From Flavobacteriaceae bacterium (lineage in GTDB: Bacteria; Bacteroidota; Bacteroidia; Flavobacteriales; Flavobacteriaceae), in the NCBI GenBank assembly GCA_030633285.1, contig DAOVTC010000107.1, forward strand, positions 1-5,160: a stretch of 5,160 bases of DNA, given 5' to 3'. Positions 1 to 5,160 of this stretch are shown here, in pieces. Made by a program: the position numbers and the translations under genes. Within the stretch, counting starts at the first letter, position 1; the number at the start of each line of letters is the position of its first letter. The notes beneath the pieces were generated by a model. The model was not told where the DNA came from. It was given only the letters and a program-made list of their open reading frames with translations, and searched no databases.

Positions 1-177
1 ATCCCAGGTATTAATTATTTCATTAGATTTTGATAATTCTTTAGCCAATTCAAAAGAAACGATTCCATTTGGTGAGAATTCAGTTATTAAAAAACTATCC
101 AAATAACGCATTACACTTATTGAAATCAGTAACAGCATCAATAATACTACGGTAAAACGAATTTTATTTTTAAACAC
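1..177 (-). CDS. N-terminal part of a membrane protein of unknown function (runs off left edge)
   Basis: This is a 59-codon open frame read from 177 down to 1; it stays open at the window edge, so the C-terminal part is missing. The chosen start is GTG at 177-175. The frame opens just after a stop upstream, no ATG, GTG or TTG precedes this codon, and the next ATG lies inside the membrane helix. The product begins with basic residues (FKNKIR), followed by a hydrophobic segment at about residues 8-22, then MRYLDSFLITEF and a segment reading SPNGIVSFELAKEL at about 35-48, with a Trp at 58. From memory, a GIVSFELA-like stretch followed by a tryptophan is typical of a widespread family of small multi-helix membrane proteins of unknown function. 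That assignment is recognition only. The gene is divergent from the hydrolase gene, 60 bases apart. No function is proposed. Confidence 0.7.
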   Translation of the reverse strand, partial: MFKNKIRFTVVLLMLLLISISVMRYLDSFLITEFSPNGIVSFELAKELSKSNEIINTWD

Positions 178-237
178 CTCTTTTAAGTAATCTGTTTTTG
201 ATAAATATACAGTAATTTAGCTATATAATTTTTAAAA
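178..237. promoter_or_regulatory. Divergent intergenic region with weak promoter-like boxes
   Basis: This 60-base AT-rich gap separates two divergent genes and should hold both promoters. On the minus strand, TATATTTA (209-202) matches the Bacteroidota -7 consensus TAnnTTTG except for the last base, and leaves a leader of about 24 bases before the GTG start. On the plus strand, TAATTTAG (213-220) and TAATTTTT (226-233) are imperfect matches. None has a convincing TTG -33 element at the usual 17-23 base spacing, so the exact start points are uncertain. No Shine-Dalgarno sequence precedes the hydrolase ATG; the bases there are T- and A-rich. Confidence 0.3.
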
Positions 238-1014
238 ATGGCCAACTTACAATATAAATCCATCAATCTTCACTATACAATTCAAGGAAGTGGTTCTGCT
301 ATCGTATTATTACATGGTTTTTTAGAAAACATCTCGATGTGGAAAGAAATTATTCCGCATTTAGTAAAAAAACACCGAGTAATTTGCATTGATTTATTGG
401 GACATGGCTTGACTGGTAATTTGGGTTATATTCACACTATGGAAGAGCAAGCCAAAATGGTTGAATTTGTTTTAAATTACTTAAAATTAAGAAAATACAT
501 ATTTATTGGTCATAGTATGGGTGGTTATATTGCTCTCGCTTACGCGGAATTATTCCCTAAAAATATCAAAAAATTATGCTTAATGAACTCCTCTGCTCAA
601 CCTGATGATAATGAAAAAAGAAAAAATAGAGATCGAGCAATTAGAGCCGTAAAACACAGTCCGAAAACTTTTGTAAAACTGGCAATTCCTAATCTATTCT
701 CAGAAGCAAATAAAACCAATTTCGCAAAAGAAATAGAGCTGATTACTCAAGAAGCGTTAAAAACTTCACCTCAAGGTATTATTGCCGCTATGGAAGGTAT
801 GAAAATTAGAAATGACAGAACTTCTATTTTAAATTCTTCTGACTTTCCTATTTTAATGATTATTAGTAAACTTGACCCCGCTTTAGAATATCAAGATCTA
901 ATCGATCAAACTAAAAATACACTTGTTTTAATTCAAGAATTCCCGGATGGCCATATGAGCCATGTTGAAAATAAAAATGAATTAATCGACACTTTAATTA
1001 AGTTTGTAAATTAA
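238..1014 (+). CDS. Alpha/beta hydrolase fold protein
   Basis: This 258-residue cytoplasmic hydrolase has a complete alpha/beta hydrolase signature. HGF (26-28) forms the oxyanion region. The loop after the third strand reads DLLGHGLTG (52-60). The nucleophile elbow GHSMGG (91-96) places the catalytic Ser at 93. The acid is probably Asp213 in SKLDP, and the catalytic His is probably His239 in DGHMSH, with His242 as a second candidate. The length is usual for single-domain members, with a lid region at roughly residues 120-200. No signal peptide is visible. The ATG at 238 starts right before the first beta strand, which fits the family. Such proteins are often named as MenH-like or carboxylesterases, but the residues seen do not settle the substrate. 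The methyltransferase gene starts 5 bases after the stop, so the two are probably co-transcribed. Fold and catalytic triad are firm; the reaction is unknown. Confidence 0.93.
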   Translation: MANLQYKSINLHYTIQGSGSAIVLLHGFLENISMWKEIIPHLVKKHRVICIDLLGHGLTGNLGYIHTMEEQAKMVEFVLNYLKLRKYIFIGHSMGGYIALAYAELFPKNIKKLCLMNSSAQPDDNEKRKNRDRAIRAVKHSPKTFVKLAIPNLFSEANKTNFAKEIELITQEALKTSPQGIIAAMEGMKIRNDRTSILNSSDFPILMIISKLDPALEYQDLIDQTKNTLVLIQEFPDGHMSHVENKNELIDTLIKFVN

Positions 1015-1019
1015 ACAGA

Positions 1020-1652
1020 ATGCCTTCTACTTGCCCACTTTGTTCTAATACCGGTACTACATTTTTTAAAGATGAAAAACAACATTTTTATCTTTGCGGA
1101 ACTTGCAAAGGTATTTATAGAAATATAAGTGAATACCTAAATCAAATTGAAGAAAAAAAAAGGTATCAACATCACAAAAATCATATTAATGACCTAGGTT
1201 ATATAAAATTTGCTGACCCTATTATATCTTCTGTAAAAAAATATTTTAACAAAAATCATAGAGGTTTGGATTTTGGAGCAGGGCACACTCCTGTAATTTC
1301 TGAAATATTAAAAAACGACACCTATCAAGTAGAAATTTATGACCCCTTATTCTTTGACAATAAAGAATTATTTCAGAATAAATACGATTTTATCAGCTGT
1401 TGTGAAGTAATTGAACATTTTTACAGTCCTAAAAAAGAATTTGAATTATTGTATAATTTATTAAACCCAAAAGGAAAATTGATTTGCATGACTTTAATCT
1501 ATCACAAGGGTATAGATTTTGAAAATTGGTTTTATAAAAATGATCCAACTCATGTATTTCTTTATCAAAAAGAAACTTTTCATTGGATTAAAAACTATTT
1601 TGGATTCAAAAAAGTTATTATTAATAATAGATTAATTTTATTTTGTAAATAA
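1020..1652 (+). CDS. Class I SAM-dependent methyltransferase with N-terminal zinc-ribbon-like motif
   Basis: The 210-residue product has two parts. At the N-terminus, CPLC (5-8) and CGTC (26-29) make a CxxC-x17-CxxC pattern expected to bind one zinc ion. The rest is a Rossmann-type methyltransferase: LDFGAG (83-88) is the glycine-rich SAM-binding motif I, IYDP (106-109) ends strand 2 with an acidic residue where SAM ribose is usually held, and CCEVIEHF (127-134) is the motif typical of Methyltransf_23-type enzymes. A distal DPTHVFLYQKETF (175-187) is shared with relatives acting on diverse small molecules or glycans. No signal peptide or membrane helix is present, so it should be cytoplasmic. 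The ATG lies 5 bases after the hydrolase stop, implying translational coupling or at least one mRNA. A run of nine A (1153-1161) lies in the frame, which remains open through it. The methyl acceptor cannot be inferred from sequence. Confidence 0.9.
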   Translation: MPSTCPLCSNTGTTFFKDEKQHFYLCGTCKGIYRNISEYLNQIEEKKRYQHHKNHINDLGYIKFADPIISSVKKYFNKNHRGLDFGAGHTPVISEILKNDTYQVEIYDPLFFDNKELFQNKYDFISCCEVIEHFYSPKKEFELLYNLLNPKGKLICMTLIYHKGIDFENWFYKNDPTHVFLYQKETFHWIKNYFGFKKVIINNRLILFCK

Positions 1653-1666
1653 AATTGTATTGTTTA

Positions 1667-1682
1667 TGGCATAAAAATTGTG
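1667..1682 (+). promoter_or_regulatory. Candidate sigma-54-like promoter upstream of the DUF4251 gene
   Basis: TGGCAT (1667-1672), five A, then TTGTG (1678-1682) resembles the sigma-54 consensus TGGCAC-N5-TTGCA. The -24 GG and -12 G are present at the correct spacing; the conserved C at -12 is T here. Transcription would begin near 1693, giving a leader of about 39 bases before the ATG at 1732. The site lies just past the methyltransferase stop (1652), where a new promoter is needed. An alternative housekeeping arrangement overlaps it: TTG (1660-1662), 20 bases, then TAATTTAT (1683-1690), a poorer -7 match. No activator-binding repeat was found nearby. Confidence 0.4.
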
Positions 1683-1731
1683 TAATTTATTTCAATATTT
1701 ACATCAAAAAACTAGCTTTAATTTTAAAACT

Positions 1732-2253
1732 ATGAAACATTATTTACTTATTATTTGCTTAATTGCTTTATCAAGTATAACACTTACTGCTCAAACTAAA
1801 AAAGAAAAAAAAGAGGCAGGAAAAGAAAAAAGATATGAAAACATTAAAACCATGATTAACTCTGGTATTTATTTTTTTGAAGCTGAGTGGGCTACAACAC
1901 AAAAAGGAATAAGAATTAGCCTTAGTTCAAATCCAAACCATCTAATTATTGATAAAGATAGTGCTGATATTGATTTGCCTTATTTTGGTGTTTCACAAAA
2001 CCCTACCGCTGGATTAAGTGATGATGGAGGGATAAGTTTTAAAGGAGCAATTAAAAACTATAACGTTAAGTATAACGATAAAAAGGAAAAAGGATTTATA
2101 AAATTTAATGCTAATGGTAGTACTGGTAGTTTTGATATATCACTTGTTGTAACAAGCTCAGGTTCTTCTTACTTAACTGTGAACAGTATGGATAGGAATA
2201 GCATAAGTTTTGATGGAAAAACATTTCCTATAGACGCTAAAAAAGAAGAGTAA
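1732..2253 (+). CDS. Exported DUF4251 domain protein
   Basis: This 173-residue protein has a signal peptide: Lys2, a hydrophobic core at about 4-18, and a plausible signal peptidase I site after Ala20 (TLTA then Q). Cys9 lies within the hydrophobic core and is not a convincing lipobox, so a soluble periplasmic or surface protein is more likely than a lipoprotein. A very lysine- and glutamate-rich linker follows (23-39). The remainder, about 43-165, fits DUF4251, a Bacteroidota-restricted beta-rich domain: a start with YFFEAEW, the hallmark LPYFG (82-86), a GGISFKG strand (99-105) and a terminal SISFDGK (157-163). The function of the domain is unknown. The ATG at 1732 is chosen because it begins directly with the signal peptide; an in-frame TTG at 1678 would add 18 non-signal-like residues and overlap the promoter candidate. 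The gene ends 11 bases from the convergent thiL stop. Confidence 0.88.
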   Translation: MKHYLLIICLIALSSITLTAQTKKEKKEAGKEKRYENIKTMINSGIYFFEAEWATTQKGIRISLSSNPNHLIIDKDSADIDLPYFGVSQNPTAGLSDDGGISFKGAIKNYNVKYNDKKEKGFIKFNANGSTGSFDISLVVTSSGSSYLTVNSMDRNSISFDGKTFPIDAKKEE

Positions 2254-2264
2254 AAATTACTACT

Positions 2265-3308
2265 TTAACTCATTGTATTCCAACCTTGAGCAATAATCTC
2301 AATTTTTTGATTTGCTCTTGTAATTAAATTAACGCCTTCATTTTCTTCGGTTATATGACCAATTACACTAAGGTTAGGATTTGCTTTTATTTTCGGAAAA
2401 TCTTCTTGAGCAACTGTAAAAAGTAATTCATAATCTTCTCCTCCGCTAAGGGCAATCGTTGTACTATCCATATTAAATTCTTCGCAGGTAGAAATTACTT
2501 GTTGGTCTAACGGAATTTTATCTTCATATAAATTACATCCCACTTTTGATTGCTTACAAATATGCAAAATTTCAGATGACAATCCATCAGAAATATCTAT
2601 CATAGAAGTCGGTTTTACCTCTAAATCTTTTAATAATTTAACAATATCTTTTCTGGCTTCGGGTTTTAATTGTCTCTCAACCAAATAAGTATATTTTTCT
2701 AAATCGGGTTGTGAATTCGGGTTCACCTCAAAAACCTGTTTTTCTCGCTCTAAAACCTGTAAACCTAAATATGCCGCACCTAAATCACCTGTAACCACCA
2801 ACAAATCATTAGGCTTAGCACCATCACGATAAACAATATCTTCTTTATTTGCTTCACCTATTGCGGTAATGCTAATTAGCAATCCTGTTGTCGAAGAAGT
2901 GGTATCACCTCCTACCAAATCTACTTGATAAGTTGCACAAGCCAAATTAATACCAGCGTATAATTCTTCTAGTGCTTCTAAAGGAAAACGATTTGAAACA
3001 GCAATAGAAACAGTAATTTGCTTTACCTCACCATTCATAGCATAAACATCTGATAAGTTAACCATTACTGACTTATAACCTAAATGTTTTAAAGGCATAT
3101 AGCTCAAATCAAAATGAACTCCTTCCACCAACAAATCTGTTGTAACAAGAGTTTGCTTATCTTTAATTTCAAGAACAGCGCAATCATCACCTACACCTTT
3201 TATAGTGCTTTTGTGATGAATTTTAATTTGATTTGTTAGGTGTTCAATTAATTTGAATTCTCCTAATTCAGATAAATCAGTTTGTGATTGGTTTTTGTTT
3301 TCTAACAT
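2265..3308 (-). CDS. thiL: Thiamine-monophosphate kinase ThiL
   Basis: ThiL phosphorylates thiamine monophosphate with ATP to give thiamine diphosphate, the last step of cofactor synthesis, in the cytoplasm (EC 2.7.4.16). The 347-residue product belongs to the PurM/AIRS superfamily. The N-terminal half carries GDDCAV (40-45), TTDLLVEGVHF (56-66), NLSD (84-87) and VGGDTT (132-137); the aspartates at 41, 42, 58, 87 and 135 correspond to the metal- and nucleotide-binding acidic residues of the family. The C-terminal half has VTGDLG (172-177), DISDGL (238-243), SGGEDYELLFT (288-298) and a terminal GW (342-343). NLSDVYAMN replaces the more common NLSDxAAMG, as in other Bacteroidota copies that I recall. 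It is slightly longer than E. coli ThiL because of a 15-20 residue N-terminal lead. The next in-frame Met (71) lies past essential motifs, so the ATG at 3308 is well supported. No other thiamine gene is nearby. Confidence 0.97.
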   Translation of the reverse strand: MLENKNQSQTDLSELGEFKLIEHLTNQIKIHHKSTIKGVGDDCAVLEIKDKQTLVTTDLLVEGVHFDLSYMPLKHLGYKSVMVNLSDVYAMNGEVKQITVSIAVSNRFPLEALEELYAGINLACATYQVDLVGGDTTSSTTGLLISITAIGEANKEDIVYRDGAKPNDLLVVTGDLGAAYLGLQVLEREKQVFEVNPNSQPDLEKYTYLVERQLKPEARKDIVKLLKDLEVKPTSMIDISDGLSSEILHICKQSKVGCNLYEDKIPLDQQVISTCEEFNMDSTTIALSGGEDYELLFTVAQEDFPKIKANPNLSVIGHITEENEGVNLITRANQKIEIIAQGWNTMS

Positions 3309-3312
3309 TTTG

Positions 3313-3320
3313 CAAAGTTA
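3313..3320 (-). promoter_or_regulatory. Perfect TAnnTTTG -7 box directly in front of thiL
   Basis: Read on the minus strand from 3320 to 3313 the sequence is TAACTTTG, an exact match to the Bacteroidota -7 consensus. It ends only four bases (CAAA) before the thiL ATG at 3308. No TTG is found at the usual 17-23 base distance upstream; that position reads TGTTTT, so the -33 element would be degenerate. If used, transcription would start at or within a few bases of the ATG, giving a leaderless or nearly leaderless mRNA. Confidence 0.5.
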
Positions 3321-3349
3321 AACAAGTATTTTCCTTTTAAAACATTTCA

Positions 3350-3378
3350 TTGTGCTAAAATTAATTTTTATATTTTTG
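3350..3378 (+). promoter_or_regulatory. Housekeeping-type promoter for the metallophosphoesterase gene
   Basis: TTG (3350-3352) and TATTTTTG (3371-3378) are both exact matches to the flavobacterial TTG / TAnnTTTG promoter, with an 18-base spacer inside the known 17-23 range. The TTG start codon at 3398 lies 19 bases after the -7 box, leaving a short leader of roughly 12-15 bases. The location, in the 89-base gap between divergent genes, is as expected. This is the best complete promoter in the window. Confidence 0.6.
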
Positions 3379-3397
3379 AAAAATAATATAAACTTCA

Positions 3398-4294
3398 TTG
3401 AGCATAATAAATACCATATTAGACAGGGCCTATAAAAATGCTAAAAAAGTAAATATCAACAAAGATTCTAAAATTATATTTTTTAGTGATCTACATAAAG
3501 GTGATAATAGTTATGCTGATGACTTTGCTCATAACTTGAAAATTTACAATTATGCAATGGAGAAATATTATAAAAAGGATTTTACTTATATTGAATTAGG
3601 TGATGGAATTGAACTCTGGGAAAACAAATCTTTTGAACCAATTTATAAAGCAAATGAACATACTTTTAATTTATTAAAACTCTTTCATCAAAAAAACAGA
3701 TTGTACTTGCTTTGGGGTAATCATGATATGGAATTTAGGAATCCATTAAAGGTAGAAAAGGTATTTAGAACTTTTTTTACACCTAAAAATATTGCTGCAA
3801 AAAACACTTTTTTTGATTTAGAATACTATGAAAGTTTATTATTAGAATTAGAAAGCACCAAAAAAAGTATTTTTTTAATTCATGGACATCAAGCCGACTA
3901 TATGAACTATGTTCGTTGGAAATTCAATCGTTTTTTTGTACGTTATTTTTGGAAATACATGCAAAAATGGTTTGGAATAAGTGATCCTACCAGTCCGGCA
4001 AAAAACTATTCAGGTTTGATAAAAGTTGAAAAAAAATTAAACAAATGGATTGTCAAAAACAATAACCAAATGTTGATTTGTGGTCATACGCACAGACCTC
4101 GTTTTCCTGACCCAGGAGACATTCCACATTTTAATGATGGTAGTTGTGTTCATCCACACTCAATTATTGGAATTGAAATAGTTAACCTTCAAATTTCATT
4201 AATAAAATGGTATGAATATGTTAATGAAGATCAAACTGTTAGTATTGTTAAAACTATTTTAGAGGGTCCAACAGATCTTAGTAAGTTCATCTAG
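3398..4294 (+). CDS. Calcineurin-like metallophosphoesterase (TTG start)
   Basis: The 298-residue product carries the complete two-metal phosphoesterase signature in order: SDLHKGD (30-36; Asp31, His33), GDGIELW (68-74; Asp69), GNHD (107-110), IHGHQAD (161-167) and GHTHRP (229-234). A final NDGSCVHP (247-254) resembles the closing strand of the family. Between the fourth and fifth motifs lies an aromatic and basic insert (about 171-200, VRWKF to DPTSPAKN) that could form a cap over the active site or touch the membrane, as in LpxH-type enzymes; the rest does not look like true LpxH. It probably hydrolyses a phosphomonoester or diester, substrate unknown. No signal peptide is seen. The start is TTG: a stop lies two codons before it, and the first in-frame ATG (residue 54) comes after the first metal motif. 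A good promoter precedes it. No terminator hairpin follows the stop. Confidence 0.9.
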   Translation: MSIINTILDRAYKNAKKVNINKDSKIIFFSDLHKGDNSYADDFAHNLKIYNYAMEKYYKKDFTYIELGDGIELWENKSFEPIYKANEHTFNLLKLFHQKNRLYLLWGNHDMEFRNPLKVEKVFRTFFTPKNIAAKNTFFDLEYYESLLLELESTKKSIFLIHGHQADYMNYVRWKFNRFFVRYFWKYMQKWFGISDPTSPAKNYSGLIKVEKKLNKWIVKNNNQMLICGHTHRPRFPDPGDIPHFNDGSCVHPHSIIGIEIVNLQISLIKWYEYVNEDQTVSIVKTILEGPTDLSKFI

Positions 4295-4534
4295 TTTTAC
4301 AATATATCCAACAAATTTAAAAATAAAATATAGCTACCTGTAAATGAGACTTTTTTTGTACCTTTATGTGTGAGCAAAACAAATTTTGTACAACATTACT
4401 TTTATTTTAAGCTAAATGTAAGGAAATATGATAATTTTCAAAATGCTTAAGCATTGTCTAAAGTAAATATTTCGTTAAAAATTTAACTTCAATTAAGGAA
4501 ATAAAAACAAACTCTTCAATTAAATCCTGAAATC
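4295..4534. other. Non-coding stretch upstream of a small membrane protein gene
   Basis: This 240-base AT-rich gap contains no credible gene; the longest ATG-initiated frames I read are 9-14 codons. TACCTTTA (4359-4366) is one base off the -7 consensus, with CTG (4338-4340) 18 bases upstream in place of TTG, a marginal promoter that would give a leader of about 160 bases for the gene at 4535. A closer -7 box was not found. The 14-base palindrome at 4442-4455 and a weaker inverted repeat, GTTAAA-AA-TTTAAC at 4474-4487, lie in the downstream half. No terminator with a GC stem and T run is visible for the phosphoesterase gene. Confidence 0.4.
4442..4455. repeat. 14-base perfect palindrome, possible operator
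   Basis: AATGCTTAAGCATT is identical to its own reverse complement over 14 bases, with no spacer and two G:C pairs per arm. It lies 80 bases upstream of the ATG at 4535. A perfect palindrome this close to a promoter region can be the binding site of a dimeric regulator. It lacks a loop, so it is a poor RNA hairpin. Role is inferred only; short palindromes also arise by chance. Confidence 0.35.
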
Positions 4535-4951
4535 ATGGAAAAAAAACAAAAAATTATTCAAATTTATGCAGTTATTATATGTGTGATTGCAGTTATCACA
4601 ATTCTCATATCATTATCAAGTTTAGTGTCATCATATATAGACAAAAGTGATCCTTTAGCAGTAACTATCTATTCAGATCGTAATAATGCTAGTTTAGCAT
4701 CATTCGAAAATTTTAAAATGGATATCTTGAAATCTACTCAAAAAGATCAAGCGTATATTCCTGATGACAAAACAATTCAAAAAATGTTTGATGAAGCAAA
4801 ATCTGCTAAAATTAAAATGGTTGAACACAGAGCAAATCGGGATATAACTGTAAGTGCAATAATTATGATAATTGCATTGTTGTTATTTGGTTCGCATATT
4901 TGGCTGATAAAAAAAATGCAGAATGTAGAAGTTCAAAAAATTAATCCTTAA
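4535..4951 (+). CDS. Two-helix membrane protein of unknown function
   Basis: The 138-residue product has a basic start (MEKKQK), a first membrane helix at about 8-33, a hydrophilic loop of about 70 residues (36-103), a second helix at about 104-125 (VSAIIMIIALLLFGSHIWL), and a basic tail (IKKMQ). By the positive-inside rule, both ends should be cytoplasmic and the loop periplasmic. The loop contains SLASFENFKMDILKS (53-67), which looks like a conserved amphipathic segment, and YIPDDKTIQKMF (74-85). I recall similar uncharacterised proteins in Bacteroidota, but know no function. The first helix is not followed by a signal peptidase or lipobox site, so it should be a membrane anchor. The ATG is clear; no Shine-Dalgarno sequence precedes it. 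Another small membrane protein gene follows within 26-50 bases, probably on the same mRNA. Confidence 0.82.
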   Translation: MEKKQKIIQIYAVIICVIAVITILISLSSLVSSYIDKSDPLAVTIYSDRNNASLASFENFKMDILKSTQKDQAYIPDDKTIQKMFDEAKSAKIKMVEHRANRDITVSAIIMIIALLLFGSHIWLIKKMQNVEVQKINP

Positions 4952-4977
4952 TTATAAATTATAAGAACAAATAATTA

Positions 4978-5160
4978 ATGTTCACTTATAATAATAATAA
5001 AGTGAAAAATAAAAAAAACAAATTACTTTTAGCTATTGGACAGTTTTCTTTTGTGGCTGGATTTTTGGGCTCAATTATCAATTATTTCTATTTTAAAAAC
5101 AATTCGATTATTGCATTTATTTCAGGTTTATTAATTGGTTTATCTTTATTTTTGAATTTA
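4978..5160 (+). CDS. Start of a small membrane protein (runs off right edge)
   Basis: An open frame runs from ATG 4978 to the window end (61 codons, no stop). It encodes a basic, Asn- and Lys-rich N-terminus, a hydrophobic segment at about residues 17-36 (LLLAIGQFSFVAGFLGSI region), a short polar turn (FKNNS) and a second hydrophobic segment from about 43 ending in LIGLSLFLNL. This suggests an integral membrane protein of at least two helices; the GLLIGLSLFLNL end recalls other small uncharacterised Bacteroidota membrane proteins. The start is uncertain: GTG at 5002 would give MKNKKNKLLLAIGQ, a more typical membrane-protein N-terminus, and would leave an inverted repeat (4981-5006) just upstream of or at the start. 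It follows the preceding membrane protein gene closely, so they are likely co-transcribed. Confidence 0.7.
   Translation, partial: MFTYNNNKVKNKKNKLLLAIGQFSFVAGFLGSIINYFYFKNNSIIAFISGLLIGLSLFLNL
4981..5006. repeat. Inverted repeat at the start of the last gene
   Basis: TTCACTT (4981-4987) and AAGTGAA (5000-5006) are exact reverse complements, separated by a 12-base AT-only loop of repeated ATA units. The stem covers the GTG at 5002-5004, one of the two possible start codons. In RNA this is a weak 7-pair hairpin; in DNA it could be an operator. Chance cannot be excluded in such AT-rich sequence. Confidence 0.3.

Noticed and set aside
1153..1161. Run of nine A in the methyltransferase gene as a possible slippage or frameshift site
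   Set aside because: The frame is intact on both sides, the motifs are complete, and A runs are common in this AT-rich DNA.
1678..1731. In-frame N-terminal extension of the DUF4251 protein from a TTG at 1678
   Set aside because: It would place 18 non-hydrophobic residues before a clear signal peptide and overlaps the candidate promoter. The ATG at 1732 gives a normal exported protein.
2254..2264. Shared bidirectional terminator between the convergent DUF4251 and thiL genes
   Set aside because: The gap is only 11 bases and no stem-loop can be drawn within it or across the two stops.
3357..3368. AAAATTAATTTT palindrome between the divergent promoters
   Set aside because: It is made only of A and T in an AT-rich gap, so a 12-base palindrome is likely by chance; it lies in the spacer of the phosphoesterase promoter.
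3398..4294. Assignment of the phosphoesterase as LpxH or another named enzyme
   Set aside because: Metal motifs are shared by the whole calcineurin-like superfamily, and the DLHKGD and DGIELW segments do not match the LpxH pattern, so no gene symbol is given.
4344..4410. Short ATG frames of 9 and 14 codons (4344-4373 and 4366-4410)
   Set aside because: They are very short, overlap each other, have no ribosome-binding signal and encode nothing recognisable.
1..5160. Mobile elements, phage genes, CRISPR arrays, toxin-antitoxin pairs, tRNA or rRNA genes
   Set aside because: No transposase, integrase, direct-repeat array, or RNA-gene structure was found on either strand, and base composition is even throughout by eye.

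Overview
The window looks like an ordinary chromosomal stretch from a member of the Bacteroidota, most likely a flavobacterium. The DNA is strongly AT-rich. Genes lack clear Shine-Dalgarno sites and have A-rich leaders. Two promoters carry a perfect TAnnTTTG -7 box, the signature of the Bacteroidota housekeeping sigma factor. Several proteins have a Bacteroidota character: a DUF4251 exported protein, a ThiL with the NLSDVYAMN variant, and small membrane proteins of unknown function. The genus cannot be fixed from the sequence.

Layout. At the left edge (1-177, minus) is the N-terminal part of a membrane protein carrying a GIVSFELA segment. It is divergent from an alpha/beta hydrolase (238-1014, plus). 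Five bases after the hydrolase comes a class I SAM-dependent methyltransferase with an N-terminal zinc-ribbon-like cysteine pair (1020-1652); the two are almost certainly one transcription unit. A DUF4251 protein with a signal peptide (1732-2253) follows, behind a separate candidate promoter that resembles a sigma-54 site. It converges, with an 11-base gap, on thiL (2265-3308, minus), the thiamine-monophosphate kinase that makes thiamine diphosphate. thiL is divergent from a calcineurin-like metallophosphoesterase that starts with TTG (3398-4294, plus). A 240-base non-coding stretch containing a 14-base perfect palindrome leads to a two-helix membrane protein (4535-4951), which is followed closely by the start of another small membrane protein that runs off the right edge (4978 or 5002 onward).

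How the genes fit together. No single pathway links them. The hydrolase and methyltransferase are co-transcribed, and the last two membrane proteins probably are too. thiL stands alone, without other thiamine genes. No RNA genes, insertion sequences, CRISPR arrays, att sites or clear rho-independent terminators were seen, and nothing indicates recent transfer. I do not see a new multi-gene system here. The points worth a second look are regulatory and start-site features (sigma-54-like promoter, possible leaderless thiL, TTG start, palindrome) and the substrates of the methyltransferase and phosphoesterase.
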